Part shown: piece after piece, positions 39,165 through 49,707 of the stretch | How the letters are laid out: the number at the start of each line of letters is the position of its first letter | Position numbering within the stretch: position 1 is the stretch's first letter | DNA from: Leptospira hartskeerlii | GTDB lineage: Bacteria; Spirochaetota; Leptospiria; Leptospirales; Leptospiraceae | Length of the DNA: 64,000 nt | NCBI RefSeq assembly: GCF_002811475.1 | Contig: NZ_NPDL01000004.1 | Coordinates: 186,001-250,000, forward strand | Direction of reading: 5' to 3' | The notes under the pieces: model-generated | What the model was told of the DNA's origin: nothing | What the model saw: only the letters and a program-made list of their open reading frames with translations | Databases searched by the model: none | Made by a program: the position numbers and the translations under genes

Positions 39165-39793
39165 TTGCCGTTCTTGATTACGGAATGGGGAATATCCACT
39201 CCTGTTTAAAAGCGATCTCACTCTTTACTAAAGATTTTTCTTATACTAAGGAACCTTCCGTTTTGAAACAGGCGGATGCGATCATTCTTCCTGGCGACGG
39301 GCATTTTGATAAGGCAATGAAAAATCTAAATGAATCCGGTTTGAGAACTTTCGTGGATGACCATGTTAAGGAAGGAAAACCTTTGTTCGGGATTTGTATC
39401 GGTTTTCAAATTTTGTTCGAAGATTCCGACGAAGTTGTTTCCGAAAATAAGAATGCGACTGTTCCTGGACTCGGTTATGTCAAAGGTAAGATCCGTAAGT
39501 TTAAGGGAAAAAACTACAAGGTCCCTCATATCGGATGGAATAAATTATATAAAAGAAATCCTTCTAAAAGTAATTTATTGAAAAATTTAGAAGACGAATC
39601 ATTCGCTTATTTTATACACTCCTACCGTCCCGTTGGAGTGGAGAGTTCCGCGATTACCGGTTTCTGCGATTATTATGGGGAGAAGTTTCCCGCAGTAGTT
39701 GAGAAAGGAAATATTTTCGGAACACAGTTCCATCCCGAAAAATCCTACTCCTTCGGTCTAAAGATTCTGGAGAATTTTATTCAATCCTTATGA
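39161..39793 (+). CDS. hisH: Imidazole glycerol phosphate synthase subunit HisH
   Basis: HisH is the glutaminase that feeds ammonia to HisF. The 210-residue protein opens with [14 protein letters not shown] and has the nucleophile motif [12 protein letters not shown] (Cys at about 79) and the histidine-glutamate pair GTQFHPEKS (about 189). The common form of the nucleophile motif is GICLGMQ. HisF is not in this window and must be encoded elsewhere. It overlaps hisB and hisA by 4 bp each. Confidence 0.95.
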   Translation: MIAVLDYGMGNIHSCLKAISLFTKDFSYTKEPSVLKQADAIILPGDGHFDKAMKNLNESGLRTFVDDHVKEGKPLFGICIGFQILFEDSDEVVSENKNATVPGLGYVKGKIRKFKGKNYKVPHIGWNKLYKRNPSKSNLLKNLEDESFAYFIHSYRPVGVESSAITGFCDYYGEKFPAVVEKGNIFGTQFHPEKSYSFGLKILENFIQSL

Positions 39794-40524
39794 TTTTAAT
39801 TCCGGCCATCGATTTGTTGGATAATTGCGCTGTCAGATTATTCAAAGGTAAATACGACGAAAAAACAATCTACTCCACCGAGCCTTGGAAACTTGCGGAA
39901 GGTTTTGAAAGAAACGGTGCCACCCTCCTACATCTTGTCGATCTGAATGGTGCTAGAAATCAGATAGGGATTAATACTGAATCTATTTCAAAAATTCGTA
40001 AATCTTCTAATCTAAAGATCCAACTAGGCGGAGGGATACGCGATAAGGAGAAGTTGGAATATTACAATTCCATTGGTATTGATCGTTTTATTCTAGGAAC
40101 TGCTGCCGTAAACAATCCGGAACTTTTAGACTTCGCTTTGAAAAAATATGGAGAAGATAGGATCGTCGTAGCGGTAGATGCCAGAGACGGTATAGTCAAA
40201 ATAGCAGGTTGGGAAGTAGACTCCGGCGTGAAGTATCTGGACCTTCTGGAAAAAATGAAACAGGCAGGTATCCGTAATATTATTTTCACGGACATCGCAC
40301 AAGATGGAACTTTGGCGGGTCCAAACCTTAACGCATATAAGGAAATTTTAAGTAGATATAATTTTCAAGTAATAGCCTCCGGTGGTATTTCTTCTTTAAA
40401 AGACATCATGGCATTATCTACATTAGGGACTTCTGTTCCAATGTATGGCGTAATTACTGGAAAAGCTTTATACGAAGGTAAAATAGATCTGGCCGAAGCT
40501 ATTACAAGCCTGGGCTCCGATTAA
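39790..40524 (+). CDS. hisA: Phosphoribosyl-formimino-AICAR ribonucleotide isomerase
   Basis: HisA performs an Amadori rearrangement in histidine synthesis. The 244-residue TIM barrel starts [17 protein letters not shown] with the first catalytic aspartate (about residue 8), has the phosphate-binding turn QLGGGIRD (about 79), the second aspartate in [14 protein letters not shown] (about 164), and [10 protein letters not shown] (about 197). The paired half-barrel repeats are clear. It is HisA rather than HisF because of the FTDIAQDGT segment and start. It is the last gene of the hisBHA run. Confidence 0.95.
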   Translation: MILIPAIDLLDNCAVRLFKGKYDEKTIYSTEPWKLAEGFERNGATLLHLVDLNGARNQIGINTESISKIRKSSNLKIQLGGGIRDKEKLEYYNSIGIDRFILGTAAVNNPELLDFALKKYGEDRIVVAVDARDGIVKIAGWEVDSGVKYLDLLEKMKQAGIRNIIFTDIAQDGTLAGPNLNAYKEILSRYNFQVIASGGISSLKDIMALSTLGTSVPMYGVITGKALYEGKIDLAEAITSLGSD

Positions 40525-40619
40525 TTTTTAATTCCTGTTTATCAGCACCGATCCGCATATTTTTTCTTTCCTTATGCCTTCCTGGTACGTATAAAGGTAT
40601 TTTGTAATCGGAGTCCCGA

Positions 40620-41837
40620 ATGAAAAAACTGTCCCCTAGCTCTATTCTTGCCGTAATTTCCGGTATCGCTGCATTTATCTCGTTCTTATTGATCCGAAAA
40701 TATTTCGGAGGAGAGACTGCAGATGGACTCGCGCAGTCTCTTTGTGATGCAGTCAGTGAATCTGGTTCTTGTTCTAAGGTTTCCGAAAGTAGCATCTCTG
40801 CGATCAGAAATGTTCCTTGGTTAGGAGATCTTCCGATTGCACTTTTCGGATTCGCATTTTACGGATTCGTTACATACCTTTTTATCCGATCCGAAAAGAG
40901 TCCTGAAAACAAAGAAGGTTACCTTCTTCTTTCCTTTTACATTTTGCTTGTAGCATTGGTGATCGATCTTGGATTATTCTCCGCTTCCGTATTTTATATA
41001 GATGCGATTTGCGGACTTTGCGCGGTTACTTGGATCTCTACTTTGATCTTGGTTGCAGGGACCTTCTTCCAAATTAAAGACTATAAGGACAAGTCGTTGA
41101 AAAAAGCATTCAGCATCTTTCAACTGGAAGGTTTAAATACTTATATAGTAGTTTTATTGTTCTTAGCGGCAGGCCAGATCGGAGGAAAATCTTTCCACGA
41201 CTCTTTAGTAGATGGAGAACATACAGGTGTAGCTCAGATCCAAAAACAATTGGCTGATTACGAAAAAGCACAACCTGTTTCAATTGATCTGCAAGGCTCT
41301 TCTATTCAAGGAGATCCTAATGCCCCGATTACCATCGTAAAATTTGCCGACTTCAATTGTGGCCATTGTATGGACACTTCTCATATTCTAAAAAGAATTT
41401 TGAGAGATTATCCAGGATTAGTAAAAATCGTTTATAAAAATTTCCCGTTAGACGCGAATTGTAACCGATTGGTCCAATCTCCCCGTCCCGATGCGAGTTC
41501 CTGTGTGGCTGCTTCTGCTGCGATATGTGCGGATAAGCAGAATAAATTCCCTGCAGTTTACGAAGGACTTTATAGAAATACCGAAAATAGGATCGCTCAT
41601 TCTCCTGCTTCCGTTCTGAGTTTAGCTCAACAAGAAGGATTGGATATGAATCAGTTCCGAGCTTGTCTATCTTCTCCTGCGGTCCGTAATCAGATCAATA
41701 AAGAAGTAGATGATGCAGCGAAGGTAGAGATCCATAGTACACCTAGTTTATTTATTAATAATAAACCGATCCAAAGTGGAACTCCTAAGGAAGCTTTCTT
41801 AAGAGCTTTGATTGAAAGTTTAATTAAAAAGGTCTGA
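40620..41837 (+). CDS. VKOR-thioredoxin (DsbA-like) fusion protein
   Basis: This 405-residue protein fuses a vitamin-K-epoxide-reductase-type quinone-linked oxidase to its thiol partner. The N-terminal half has about five membrane helices, the shuttle cysteines in SLCDAVSESGSCSKV (about 41-51) and the active CxxC in DAICGLCAVTW (about 132). The C-terminal periplasmic half is a DsbA-like domain with the CxxC NCGHCMDTSH (about 246) and three more cysteines. Together they oxidise cysteines of exported proteins, a job done by DsbA/DsbB in enterobacteria. The partner domains are joined by a short linker. Confidence 0.92.
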   Translation: MKKLSPSSILAVISGIAAFISFLLIRKYFGGETADGLAQSLCDAVSESGSCSKVSESSISAIRNVPWLGDLPIALFGFAFYGFVTYLFIRSEKSPENKEGYLLLSFYILLVALVIDLGLFSASVFYIDAICGLCAVTWISTLILVAGTFFQIKDYKDKSLKKAFSIFQLEGLNTYIVVLLFLAAGQIGGKSFHDSLVDGEHTGVAQIQKQLADYEKAQPVSIDLQGSSIQGDPNAPITIVKFADFNCGHCMDTSHILKRILRDYPGLVKIVYKNFPLDANCNRLVQSPRPDASSCVAASAAICADKQNKFPAVYEGLYRNTENRIAHSPASVLSLAQQEGLDMNQFRACLSSPAVRNQINKEVDDAAKVEIHSTPSLFINNKPIQSGTPKEAFLRALIESLIKKV

Positions 41838-41845
41838 GGTTTTAA

Positions 41846-42388
41846 GTGTCGGAAGCAGCCGAAGTCTCCAAAAAGAATTTTTATTGTAGGAACTGCGGCT
41901 CTTCCATTCTTTCCGATTCGGAAAAATGTTTGTTTTGCGGTTCTTACCAGTTACCTGGAAGAATTCCTTTTTTCAAATTTTTATCCGAAAGTAGATTATT
42001 TAGGACGGCATTCTTTTTTCCTTTTTCGGCTCTGATTGCTTTTGCACTTCCAATCATACACGCGTTGAATCCGATCCCATTCTTAGATTGGTCTTGGATA
42101 CTTCTCATTTCCTTTTTCTTTTTTACATTCTCCATCTTCGGATTCGTTTCAGAATGGATCTTTTTGAATAAGTTCAAAGGAGATGCAAAAGATTTTAGAG
42201 AAGGATTTTTCGAATGGCAGAAGACTTTGTATCTTCGCAATCCTTATCTTTCCTATTTCGGAATGTTCTTATTCGTATGCGTTCCTTTATTAAATTGGGA
42301 AAACCATTTTTCTTTTGCGGCGTCTTCTTCCGCAATTTGGACACTCTTACTCGTATTTTTATCTAAGATCCTCATTCCACTTTTCTAA
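41846..42388 (+). CDS. Zinc-ribbon membrane protein, unknown
   Basis: This 180-residue protein begins with GTG at 41846 and has an N-terminal zinc ribbon (YCRNCGSS...CLFCGSYQ, residues about 13-33), then four hydrophobic helices. The ribbon faces the cytoplasm by prediction. I recognise no family beyond this. It starts 8 bp after the VKOR fusion and ends 18 bp before the next gene, so the three may be one operon. Confidence 0.7.
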   Translation: MSEAAEVSKKNFYCRNCGSSILSDSEKCLFCGSYQLPGRIPFFKFLSESRLFRTAFFFPFSALIAFALPIIHALNPIPFLDWSWILLISFFFFTFSIFGFVSEWIFLNKFKGDAKDFREGFFEWQKTLYLRNPYLSYFGMFLFVCVPLLNWENHFSFAASSSAIWTLLLVFLSKILIPLF

Positions 42389-42406
42389 ACATCGGAGTAT
42401 CCATCC

Positions 42407-44227
42407 ATGCTGAAGAAGATCCTGATCATCTCTTTATCGACTATTACTATACTTGCCATTTCTTTAGGAATTTTAATTTGGCATACGATCAATTTCAGAC
42501 CTATCACATTAGGTTTATATTATGAAAAGATCTTTTGGGAGAATGTTCTGGATGATCCGGAAACGCTAACCTCTCTTAGGATTTTGGATTCTTGGGGGAT
42601 TACCTCTCACAATTACAAATGGTCGGACTCTTCTCCTGAAAAGGAAATGGAAAGAGCAGACAAAGCGAAACGAGATTTGGAAATTCTTAAGACGTACGAT
42701 TCTTCCGGATTAAGTGGAGAAGATAAGATCTATTATAAGGCTTTAGAATGGGATCTTGAGTTAGCTGCCGATTACGAAAAATTTATTTATAATTCTTATC
42801 CGGTAAACCAACTGTTTGGCGTTCAAAATCATATTCCTTCCTTTTTAGCAACTTCTCATATGATAGAAGATTATGAAGATGTGGAATCTTACATTGTTAG
42901 GCTCAAAGGGATTTCTGCAAAATTGGATCAAGTGATCCGTGGTTTGGAGATCAGACAATCAAACGGTGTAATCCCACCCGATTTTATTTTGCGAAGGGTC
43001 TTGGATGAATTAAAGAATTTCCGGGTTAAAAATCCGGAAGAGAATATTCTTTACGTAAGTCTCCGCAAAAAATTAGAGAAGAATGATGAAATCCTCTCCG
43101 AACAGAAAACTTCCTCTTTAGCGGAAGTGAAAAAGATTTTAGAAAGCTCGGTCTATCCGGCTTATTCTAAACTCCAAAATTTTTTAGAACAACAGCTTAA
43201 GTCAGCGGATAATAAAGCAGGAGTTTGGAAGCTTCCGAACGGCGAAAAGTTCTATGAACATACTTTAAAATATCATACTACAACAAATCTTTCTCCACAG
43301 GACGTTCATTCTATCGGACTTTCGGAAGTAGCGAGGATCCAAACCGAGATGAAATCCATTTTAGAAACCTCAGGGATCAAAGTTTCAAATTTGCAAGCAA
43401 CCATGAAGCAGTTGAGAGAAAAACCTGAGTTTCAATTCCCGAATACTCCGGAAGGAAAAGAAAAAGTCATAGAGGTTTATAAAGAGATCTTAAAAGAATC
43501 GATTGAAAGATCTAAACCCATCTTCCCGTCTTGGCCTAGAGCAAAAGTGCAAGTGGAAAGAATTCCTGAATTTAAAGAAGCAGGGGCACCCGGAGCGTAT
43601 TACGAAGAACCAAGCTTGGATGGAAAACGTCCCGGAGTATTCTACGCAAACTTGCGCGACTTAAAAGAAATTCCTAAGTTCGGGATGAACACATTGACTT
43701 ATCATGAAACAATTCCAGGACATCATTTGCAGATTGCTTGGTCCCAAGAATTAACTTCTGCACCTAGAAAACTACGAACCACACATTTCACTGCATTTGT
43801 AGAAGGCTGGGCTTTATATGCGGAAAGACTTGCAAAAGATTATAATTTTTACTCCGCCCCATACATCGATTTAGGAAGACTACAAGCCGAGCTGTTTAGA
43901 GCCGTTCGTTTAGTTGTGGATACTGGAATTCATTATAAACGTTGGAGCAGAGAAGATGCGATCCAATATATGTCCGACAATACTGGGATGGCTCCTAAAG
44001 AAGTTTCTGCAGAGATTGAAAGATATATTGTCTATCCGGGGCAGGCTTGTTCTTACAAGATAGGGATGATCTCTTTTTTAAAAATGAGAGAAGATTGGAA
44101 GTCCGTCAAAGGAGAAGCCTTCGATATTAAAGAATATCATGGTTTTGTTTTAGGAAAAGGTTCACTTCCATTGGAAATTTTAGAAAAAGCCTCTAAGGAA
44201 GAATTGGGGCTCGTTCCTAAAAACTAG
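42407..44227 (+). CDS. DUF885 family protein, predicted metallohydrolase
   Basis: This 606-residue protein has one N-terminal hydrophobic helix (about 5-26), so it is exported or anchored, and the DUF885 body. The zinc-like motif [14 protein letters not shown] (HExxxxHH at about 429) and the segment [14 protein letters not shown] (about 462, with a downstream glutamate) fit a metallopeptidase family. The substrate is unknown. It overlaps thiD's stop by 4 bp (CTAG) on the other strand. Confidence 0.87.
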   Translation: MLKKILIISLSTITILAISLGILIWHTINFRPITLGLYYEKIFWENVLDDPETLTSLRILDSWGITSHNYKWSDSSPEKEMERADKAKRDLEILKTYDSSGLSGEDKIYYKALEWDLELAADYEKFIYNSYPVNQLFGVQNHIPSFLATSHMIEDYEDVESYIVRLKGISAKLDQVIRGLEIRQSNGVIPPDFILRRVLDELKNFRVKNPEENILYVSLRKKLEKNDEILSEQKTSSLAEVKKILESSVYPAYSKLQNFLEQQLKSADNKAGVWKLPNGEKFYEHTLKYHTTTNLSPQDVHSIGLSEVARIQTEMKSILETSGIKVSNLQATMKQLREKPEFQFPNTPEGKEKVIEVYKEILKESIERSKPIFPSWPRAKVQVERIPEFKEAGAPGAYYEEPSLDGKRPGVFYANLRDLKEIPKFGMNTLTYHETIPGHHLQIAWSQELTSAPRKLRTTHFTAFVEGWALYAERLAKDYNFYSAPYIDLGRLQAELFRAVRLVVDTGIHYKRWSREDAIQYMSDNTGMAPKEVSAEIERYIVYPGQACSYKIGMISFLKMREDWKSVKGEAFDIKEYHGFVLGKGSLPLEILEKASKEELGLVPKN

Positions 44228-45027
44228 AGTTTTGGATTATGATTTAATGTCTTTGTCTTTCCTGCGGGGAACGACTGCAAAATTGCCGCATGTAGGAATT
44301 CCCTTGCTTTAGGCACAGATTCTGAAAGAGGAAATCCTTGGGCCAAGTAAGACGCAATCGCAGAAGAATAAGTACATCCGGTTCCATGCGGATTAAAGTC
44401 CTCTACGAAAGGTTTTGTATATTTTATAGTTTTTCCATTCGGAATTCCTAATACGTCCAGCGCCTCTTTGGAATTTTTGATATGTCCACCCTTTAATAAA
44501 ACAGGCACACCTAGTTTTTTAGCAAGGGAAATTGTCTCCGACTCCATTGAATCGATTTTGGAAATTTCACCTGAGCCTAATATTTTTGCCTCATCCAGAT
44601 TTGGCGTAACGAGACTTGCCATTGGGACTAATTCTGAGATCAGAGATTGGATTGCTTCATCTTGTAAAAGTTTGGCTCCGCTTGTGGCAACCATCACAGG
44701 ATCTATTACTAACTTGAAGTTTTGACCTTTAGCTTTGTACTCTTTTAGGATTTTAGAAATTCTCAGGATTAGACTTTCGGAGAATAACATTCCGGTTTTG
44801 ATCGCCTTCACAGGAAAATAAGAAAGCACAGCTACGAGTTGTTTTTCTAGAAAATCAGGATCTACTTCTAAAATTCCGGTGACACCGTCAGGATTTTGAG
44901 CCGTTAAACAAGTGATCACAGATGTTCCGAAAGATCCGGTGGAGTTGAAAGTTTTTAGATCTGCTTGGATCCCCGCTCCACCTCCGGAGTCAGAACCTGC
45001 GATTGTTAATACTACCGGCTTTTGCAT
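44224..45027 (-). CDS. thiD: Hydroxymethylpyrimidine/phosphomethylpyrimidine kinase
   Basis: ThiD phosphorylates HMP twice in thiamine synthesis. The 267-residue ribokinase-like protein has [20 protein letters not shown] (about 8-27), [15 protein letters not shown] (about 106) and the catalytic aspartate/anion hole in [18 protein letters not shown] (about 213). Length is standard. No thiE or thiC is nearby. It lies 18 bp after the next minus-strand gene, so co-transcription with it and the kinase is likely. Confidence 0.94.
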   Translation of the reverse strand: MQKPVVLTIAGSDSGGGAGIQADLKTFNSTGSFGTSVITCLTAQNPDGVTGILEVDPDFLEKQLVAVLSYFPVKAIKTGMLFSESLILRISKILKEYKAKGQNFKLVIDPVMVATSGAKLLQDEAIQSLISELVPMASLVTPNLDEAKILGSGEISKIDSMESETISLAKKLGVPVLLKGGHIKNSKEALDVLGIPNGKTIKYTKPFVEDFNPHGTGCTYSSAIASYLAQGFPLSESVPKAREFLHAAILQSFPAGKTKTLNHNPKL

Positions 45028-45045
45028 TTGGGACCTTACATTAAA

Positions 45046-45399
45046 TTAATCAGGCCAGCCGAATCGTTTCCAATCCACGACCTCTTCTCTAGAAAATTTG
45101 ATACCTTCCGATTCTAAAAGTTTTTTTTGTATAATTGCTCTAGGAGTATCTCCTCTGTGGGAAATTTTTCCCATACTATTGATGACTCTTTGCCAAGGTA
45201 TCTTCTGCTCTTGACTTTTTTTTAATGCATTTAATGCGTAACCAACTGCCCGGGCCGCCCTGGGTTTTCCGATTAGAACCGCAATCCTACCATAGCTTGT
45301 AACTTTTCCTTTCGGGACCTTCTTTACGATTTTATAAACTAGGTCGTAAAAATTCTCTGCCTTTGGTTCTATCTTTTTCTTTTTGGGTTTAGCGGTCAT
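45046..45399 (-). CDS. Alkyltransferase-like protein (Atl), catalytic Cys replaced by Trp
   Basis: This 117-residue protein is the DNA-binding domain of O6-methylguanine transferase without its catalytic cysteine. The usual PCHRV reads PWQRV here ([11 protein letters not shown]), as in the Atl proteins, which bind alkylated guanine and hand it to nucleotide excision repair. The helix-turn-helix [22 protein letters not shown] is present. A basic N-terminus ([10 protein letters not shown]) may add DNA affinity. It overlaps the histidine kinase gene by 4 bp. Confidence 0.88.
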   Translation of the reverse strand: MTAKPKKKKIEPKAENFYDLVYKIVKKVPKGKVTSYGRIAVLIGKPRAARAVGYALNALKKSQEQKIPWQRVINSMGKISHRGDTPRAIIQKKLLESEGIKFSREEVVDWKRFGWPD

Positions 45400-47210
45400 A
45401 CGGCAGGTTTTTCTAAATTTGTCTCTGCAATTGGCTGAGGAGGTCTAAGAGGTAGTTCAACTTTGAATACAGTTTTTCCAGGCATGGACTCCACTGTGAT
45501 CTTCCCTTTGTGTTTTTCTACGATACCTTTTACAATACCAAGACCAAGCCCGGAACCTTCTCCTTGGTCTTTAGTAGTGAAGAATGGATCCCAGATCCTA
45601 TCTTTGATAGAAGGATTAATTCCTGGGCCATCATCCTGTACTTCGATCGTAACTGTGTCGCCGGCAGAATATACAGATAGTTCAATCGTGCCCTGGCCTC
45701 GAATGGCTTGGTTTGCATTCTGGATTAGATTAGTCCAGACCTGGTTTAGCTCATCCGGATTACATACAACCTTAGGAATTGCGGAGAAGTTCTTCTTCAC
45801 TTCTACTCCATACTTAAGTTGATTGTTCATGATCACCAAAGTGTTTTCGATACCTTCAATCAAATCCGCGCTAGTGAAAGATTTGCTTTGGTCTAAGTGA
45901 GAATAATATTTTAAAGCTTTTACGATCCGAACAATATTTTTGATAGAATATTTGATATTTTTAATGTTTCGATTCGTATTGGAGGCATGTTTTAGCATTT
46001 CATATCCAGGTTTTGCGCCTTGTGCTAAAATTTCCAAGATGTACTTTCTCACTTCCATAATATCGTTTTCGATAATGAAAGAGGCTACTTCTCCTGCTAG
46101 GGAAGTTTCTATTCCCATTTCGATCATCTCTTCTTTCATTTCTCTTTTGATCCGAAACTTATCCTTGGATTCCATGATCTGGCTTTTTTTCCGATCTCTC
46201 AAGATATGAAGAAGTGCGACTTCGAATGATTTTCTTAATTTCTTGTTTCTTGCAAATCTGACAATTTCGAATACGTTCTTTACAATATAATTCATATTCG
46301 ATTCAAGATTGTCTGCGGAACCGTTGATCACTCCGGCTGGAGTATTGATCTCATGTGCGATCCCCGCAACCATGGTTCCTAAAGAAGCCATTTTTTCGGA
46401 CATGATTAACTGAGATTGCGCGCTCTCCAATTCCTGGGTCCTATGACGGACTTTTTCTTCCAGTGTTTCAGTAAGTTCTATTAGTCTTTCGTAAAAAATG
46501 GAATTGGAAAGTGACATTACAGAAACGGATCGCATCTCGTTCAGTTTTTCCAGTTCGGAAGCAGTGTACCTTCTTCCATCGTTCTTAGGCCCTAAGACAA
46601 GCATTCCTAAGAGGCTTTTATTTAGGATAAAAGGAACGAGAAGATCCGCCTTTGTTTTTGCCGCGAAAGAAAGCGCATGTTCTTTGATCTGTTGTAGTTT
46701 TACGTTATCTACAAATTCTTCGGAATAAAAAATTTTATCGTGTTCAGTGATCCATAAAAGGAAAGGATCGAAGATGTAAAAATGGTCTTCTACGATATCT
46801 CGAGGATAAGGGGAGAATTTTCCAAGATCTTCTCTCCATAAATAAATTTTGGCCCTGCTTGCATCGATGATACTTGGTAGAAATTTCAGTATTTTATCGC
46901 ATACACTTTCTGTGATGTTGGTTGCAATAAGATCACTTTTGAATTTATCTAACGAAGAAAGGTATTTTACGTATTCTTGGTCCGTCAGTTTGGAAAGTGC
47001 GGATGATAAGTTCCATGCGGGTCCAAACTCGTTGAACCAGATCCAAACAAAAACAGCGGCCAATGTGGTAAAAGGCAAACTGATGAGAAGCACGATCGTA
47101 CGATCCGGATCCAAGGATCTGAAATCCAAACCGAATATTAGCGCCGATTGCAGAAGGAATGCGGCTAAAACAAGACCGAATATTGGTCCGAATTTGCGTA
47201 TGATTTTCAT
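45396..47210 (-). CDS. Membrane sensor histidine kinase with GAF domain
   Basis: This 604-residue kinase has two N-terminal membrane helices (about 11-29 and 38-57), a GAF-like domain (about 90-230), a coiled coil and a kinase core. The phosphorylated histidine lies in [13 protein letters not shown] (about 285). The ATPase part shows [15 protein letters not shown] (N box), VQDDGPGI and [10 protein letters not shown]. An insert of about 120 helical residues separates the histidine box from the ATPase. No response regulator is adjacent, so its partner is elsewhere. rsgA is divergent. Confidence 0.9.
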   Translation of the reverse strand: MKIIRKFGPIFGLVLAAFLLQSALIFGLDFRSLDPDRTIVLLISLPFTTLAAVFVWIWFNEFGPAWNLSSALSKLTDQEYVKYLSSLDKFKSDLIATNITESVCDKILKFLPSIIDASRAKIYLWREDLGKFSPYPRDIVEDHFYIFDPFLLWITEHDKIFYSEEFVDNVKLQQIKEHALSFAAKTKADLLVPFILNKSLLGMLVLGPKNDGRRYTASELEKLNEMRSVSVMSLSNSIFYERLIELTETLEEKVRHRTQELESAQSQLIMSEKMASLGTMVAGIAHEINTPAGVINGSADNLESNMNYIVKNVFEIVRFARNKKLRKSFEVALLHILRDRKKSQIMESKDKFRIKREMKEEMIEMGIETSLAGEVASFIIENDIMEVRKYILEILAQGAKPGYEMLKHASNTNRNIKNIKYSIKNIVRIVKALKYYSHLDQSKSFTSADLIEGIENTLVIMNNQLKYGVEVKKNFSAIPKVVCNPDELNQVWTNLIQNANQAIRGQGTIELSVYSAGDTVTIEVQDDGPGINPSIKDRIWDPFFTTKDQGEGSGLGLGIVKGIVEKHKGKITVESMPGKTVFKVELPLRPPQPIAETNLEKPAV

Positions 47211-47237
47211 CGCGTGCCCGTAAAATTAGGCTTAAGA

Positions 47238-48206
47238 ATGTCTACTTCCACGATTCCAGTAAAGGAGTTTTTTACGATAGCAAGGGTCTTTGGGGCCTTC
47301 TATGATTTGTATTCACCCGAAAGAGGAAGAGTAAGAGCCGTACTCAGAGGGAGGCTCAGAAATATTGCCGCAAAAGAAAGACATCCCTTTGTTGTAGGCG
47401 ACAGGGTTTGCGCAATGGAATCAGGCGGAGAATGGGCTATCGAAGAAAGATTGTCCCGTAAAAACGAACTTCTACGTAAAAGTAAAGAGGGGGATGCACA
47501 GGTACTTTGTGCAAATGTAGATCAAATTGCAGTACTCGCCTCTTTAAAAGATCCTGAAACTAAAGATGGATTTTTGGATCGATGTTTAGCGGCGGCATAT
47601 CTGTCCCAGGTCCCTCCTCTAATCATATTCACAAAATCGGATTTAGTGGATCGAGAAACTGCGATTAAACGCTCTTCCGTTTATAAAGATCTAGGCTATG
47701 AGGTAATTATCGTATCTTGCCAGACCGGCCAAGGTCTAGAAGAACTTTATTCCAAGTTTTCTTCTAAAACGACCTACTTGGTCGGAAATTCAGGAGTCGG
47801 AAAATCTAGCTTAGTAAACGTCTTATCGGATAGGGAATTGCAAAAAACTTCTCAGGTCAGTCTTTCCACTAAGAAGGGTAAACATACGACTACAAACTCC
47901 AACTTTCTGGTCCTGGACGATAATATCGTGTTAATCGATTCTCCAGGTATTAAAGAATGGGGGATCTTACATTTGTCCAAAGGTGAGATCTTGGAAAGTT
48001 ACCCGGAATTGAGAAAGTATAAAGAAGAATGTGATATTTCCGACTGCTGCGACGCGGGCCCTGGATGCAAAATGTTGTTTTCTATGGGAGAAGCGACCGA
48101 TATAAGTACGGAAAGAAGAAAGAGCCTGGAATCTATGCTTGCAAGCTTGGAAAACCCGTTTAGAATCACACGTAGAGATCACTTAAAGAATGAAAGTAAA
48201 TCCTAA
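47238..48206 (+). CDS. rsgA: Ribosome small subunit-dependent GTPase RsgA
   Basis: RsgA helps late 30S maturation. This circularly permuted GTPase has its G4 motif FTKSDLVD before the P-loop [15 protein letters not shown] and then G3 [10 protein letters not shown]. The N-terminal OB fold and a C-terminal zinc module follow the family plan. The zinc site is odd: the usual CxxxxCxHxxxxxC reads [13 protein letters not shown], so the histidine is missing and an extra cysteine is next to the second one. Start at ATG 47238 is favoured by AGG seven bases upstream; a GTG at 47214 is the alternative. Confidence 0.92.
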   Translation: MSTSTIPVKEFFTIARVFGAFYDLYSPERGRVRAVLRGRLRNIAAKERHPFVVGDRVCAMESGGEWAIEERLSRKNELLRKSKEGDAQVLCANVDQIAVLASLKDPETKDGFLDRCLAAAYLSQVPPLIIFTKSDLVDRETAIKRSSVYKDLGYEVIIVSCQTGQGLEELYSKFSSKTTYLVGNSGVGKSSLVNVLSDRELQKTSQVSLSTKKGKHTTTNSNFLVLDDNIVLIDSPGIKEWGILHLSKGEILESYPELRKYKEECDISDCCDAGPGCKMLFSMGEATDISTERRKSLESMLASLENPFRITRRDHLKNESKS

Positions 48207-49503
48207 ATCGATAGAATACCGCTCGATCGAAGAGGTCTTAAACTTCGTAAACGTTTACGACACAGGAAATATGTTACGTTTCCTAAATGCGATCGAAGAC
48301 AATAGCGGCAATATTCTAGTAAAGGAAGAGGTTCAGGTAAAAGAATCCGCTCTTACTCGACTGAAAGAAATTAAGGGTCAGTACAATCCCGAATTTAAGA
48401 TAAAATTAACTAAAGAATTAACCGGCCAAATCCAGGACAAACTTGCCGAAAAGATCGTTTCGCAACTCAAGCAAACGGATAAAAAATTCTTAAAATTCAT
48501 GTACGAAGAGAATAGATTCAACTTTAAGGGAATTATTCGGAACGGGATCAATAATAAGAAACATCTACTCGCACTCTTTAAAGTTTACGAAACAAATCCT
48601 CACTTTTTCAAACATATCTGTGAACTAGGTTTACTTGCTCTAGGAATTGTTTTGATCCCGGATGCACTAAAATACAAAATGTTACGCAGATACTCTTTCC
48701 TTGGCGGGATCTTTATGGATATCGCTAGGGTTACGGGGGACCATTGGAACAAACCGTTTCCTGACGATACCGAAAAAACAAGGATCGCGAAACAATGTGC
48801 TAACTTCATGCAGAAGTTGGATCTTCCCGAATTCGTATGTTCCGCTGCTTCTAACCATGTTCCTCTAGGATTACAAGACAATATAGATGTACCGGCAGCT
48901 GGTCCTAAAAAATCTGAAAGAGAAAATCCGGATGAAACATTCTTTGCTGAGATGATGGTGGATGATGGAGAAAGTGATTCCACACCAGACGACGAAGAAG
49001 ACGCAGGACTTCCTGATAAATCGGAAGATCTATTACGCGAACTTCTTACCGACTCATTAAAGATAGCAAGATATATCCATACTGTTAGTTCCTTTTCTCA
49101 CGATAAAGAATATGTAATGGAAGAATTGGTGTACTTCTTGGCATATAATACATCCAGGGGTTACTTCAACGAAGTGCTTGCCAACCCTTTGGTGAACTTA
49201 TTCAAACAATTTGAAGAAAACGTAAAGCGTATGCGTAAATTAGCGGAAGTGGAGATGCAATGTCTTCATCCTCCTGCTGCTTGGGCCTATCCAAAACCTA
49301 AAGCAAGCCAGGTTCTATGTAAGAATAAGGTCTGGGATTGTCCGAATATTGTGCAAGGTTGGGATATTCATGTCATCTCTTCCCAAGAAGCATTCGGTTG
49401 GGTAGGCTCCAGTCTAAGTGCGGATCATTATCCGAAGTGTAAATTGGAAGAAGAACTAGATTCTCTACCTGAAATTGAGCCTAAAAAGGTAGAGAAAAAA
49501 TAG
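48190..49503 (+). CDS. Uncharacterised protein with possible HD-like traces
   Basis: This 437-residue soluble protein overlaps rsgA by 17 bp. Its middle (about 130-230) has segments such as [16 protein letters not shown] and [12 protein letters not shown] that loosely recall HD or HD-GYP domains, but the metal ligands are not in place. An acidic stretch (residues about 238-280, [20 protein letters not shown]) splits the protein. The C-terminal ~80 residues hold four cysteines (CLHPPAAW...CKNKVWDC...). I do not assign a function. Confidence 0.6.
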   Translation: MKVNPKSIEYRSIEEVLNFVNVYDTGNMLRFLNAIEDNSGNILVKEEVQVKESALTRLKEIKGQYNPEFKIKLTKELTGQIQDKLAEKIVSQLKQTDKKFLKFMYEENRFNFKGIIRNGINNKKHLLALFKVYETNPHFFKHICELGLLALGIVLIPDALKYKMLRRYSFLGGIFMDIARVTGDHWNKPFPDDTEKTRIAKQCANFMQKLDLPEFVCSAASNHVPLGLQDNIDVPAAGPKKSERENPDETFFAEMMVDDGESDSTPDDEEDAGLPDKSEDLLRELLTDSLKIARYIHTVSSFSHDKEYVMEELVYFLAYNTSRGYFNEVLANPLVNLFKQFEENVKRMRKLAEVEMQCLHPPAAWAYPKPKASQVLCKNKVWDCPNIVQGWDIHVISSQEAFGWVGSSLSADHYPKCKLEEELDSLPEIEPKKVEKK

Positions 49504-49520
49504 AATTCGTTCTCAAATCG

Positions 49521-49542
49521 CTAACCCTTAAGGGTTAGTTTT
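49521..49542 (+). terminator. Palindromic terminator after the 48190 gene
   Basis: CTAACCCTTAAGGGTTAG is an 18-bp perfect palindrome followed by TTTTC. Both strands carry a mirrored stem, so it can act in either direction. Confidence 0.6.
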
Positions 49543-49707
49543 CAGACTTTATAATATAATCTGCCAAAGGGACATTTTTAGGAAATTTTTTTCCAAACCA
49601 AATCTTTTGCTTTTTGTAAAATGGTTTAAACAGAAGTATTGGTAAAAAGTCCTTGTTAGTTTGTTATATCTAGAGGATTCTTAAGCTTAAAAAGCGGGGG
49701 AGAATAT

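Noticed and set aside
45463..45822. Plus-strand frame of 119 codons opposite the kinase ATPase domain
   Set aside because: It is antisense to conserved motifs (N and G boxes) of a clear kinase.
46849..47223. Plus-strand frame of 124 codons opposite the histidine kinase start
   Set aside because: It lies antisense to the membrane and GAF part of the kinase, and its translation looks random.
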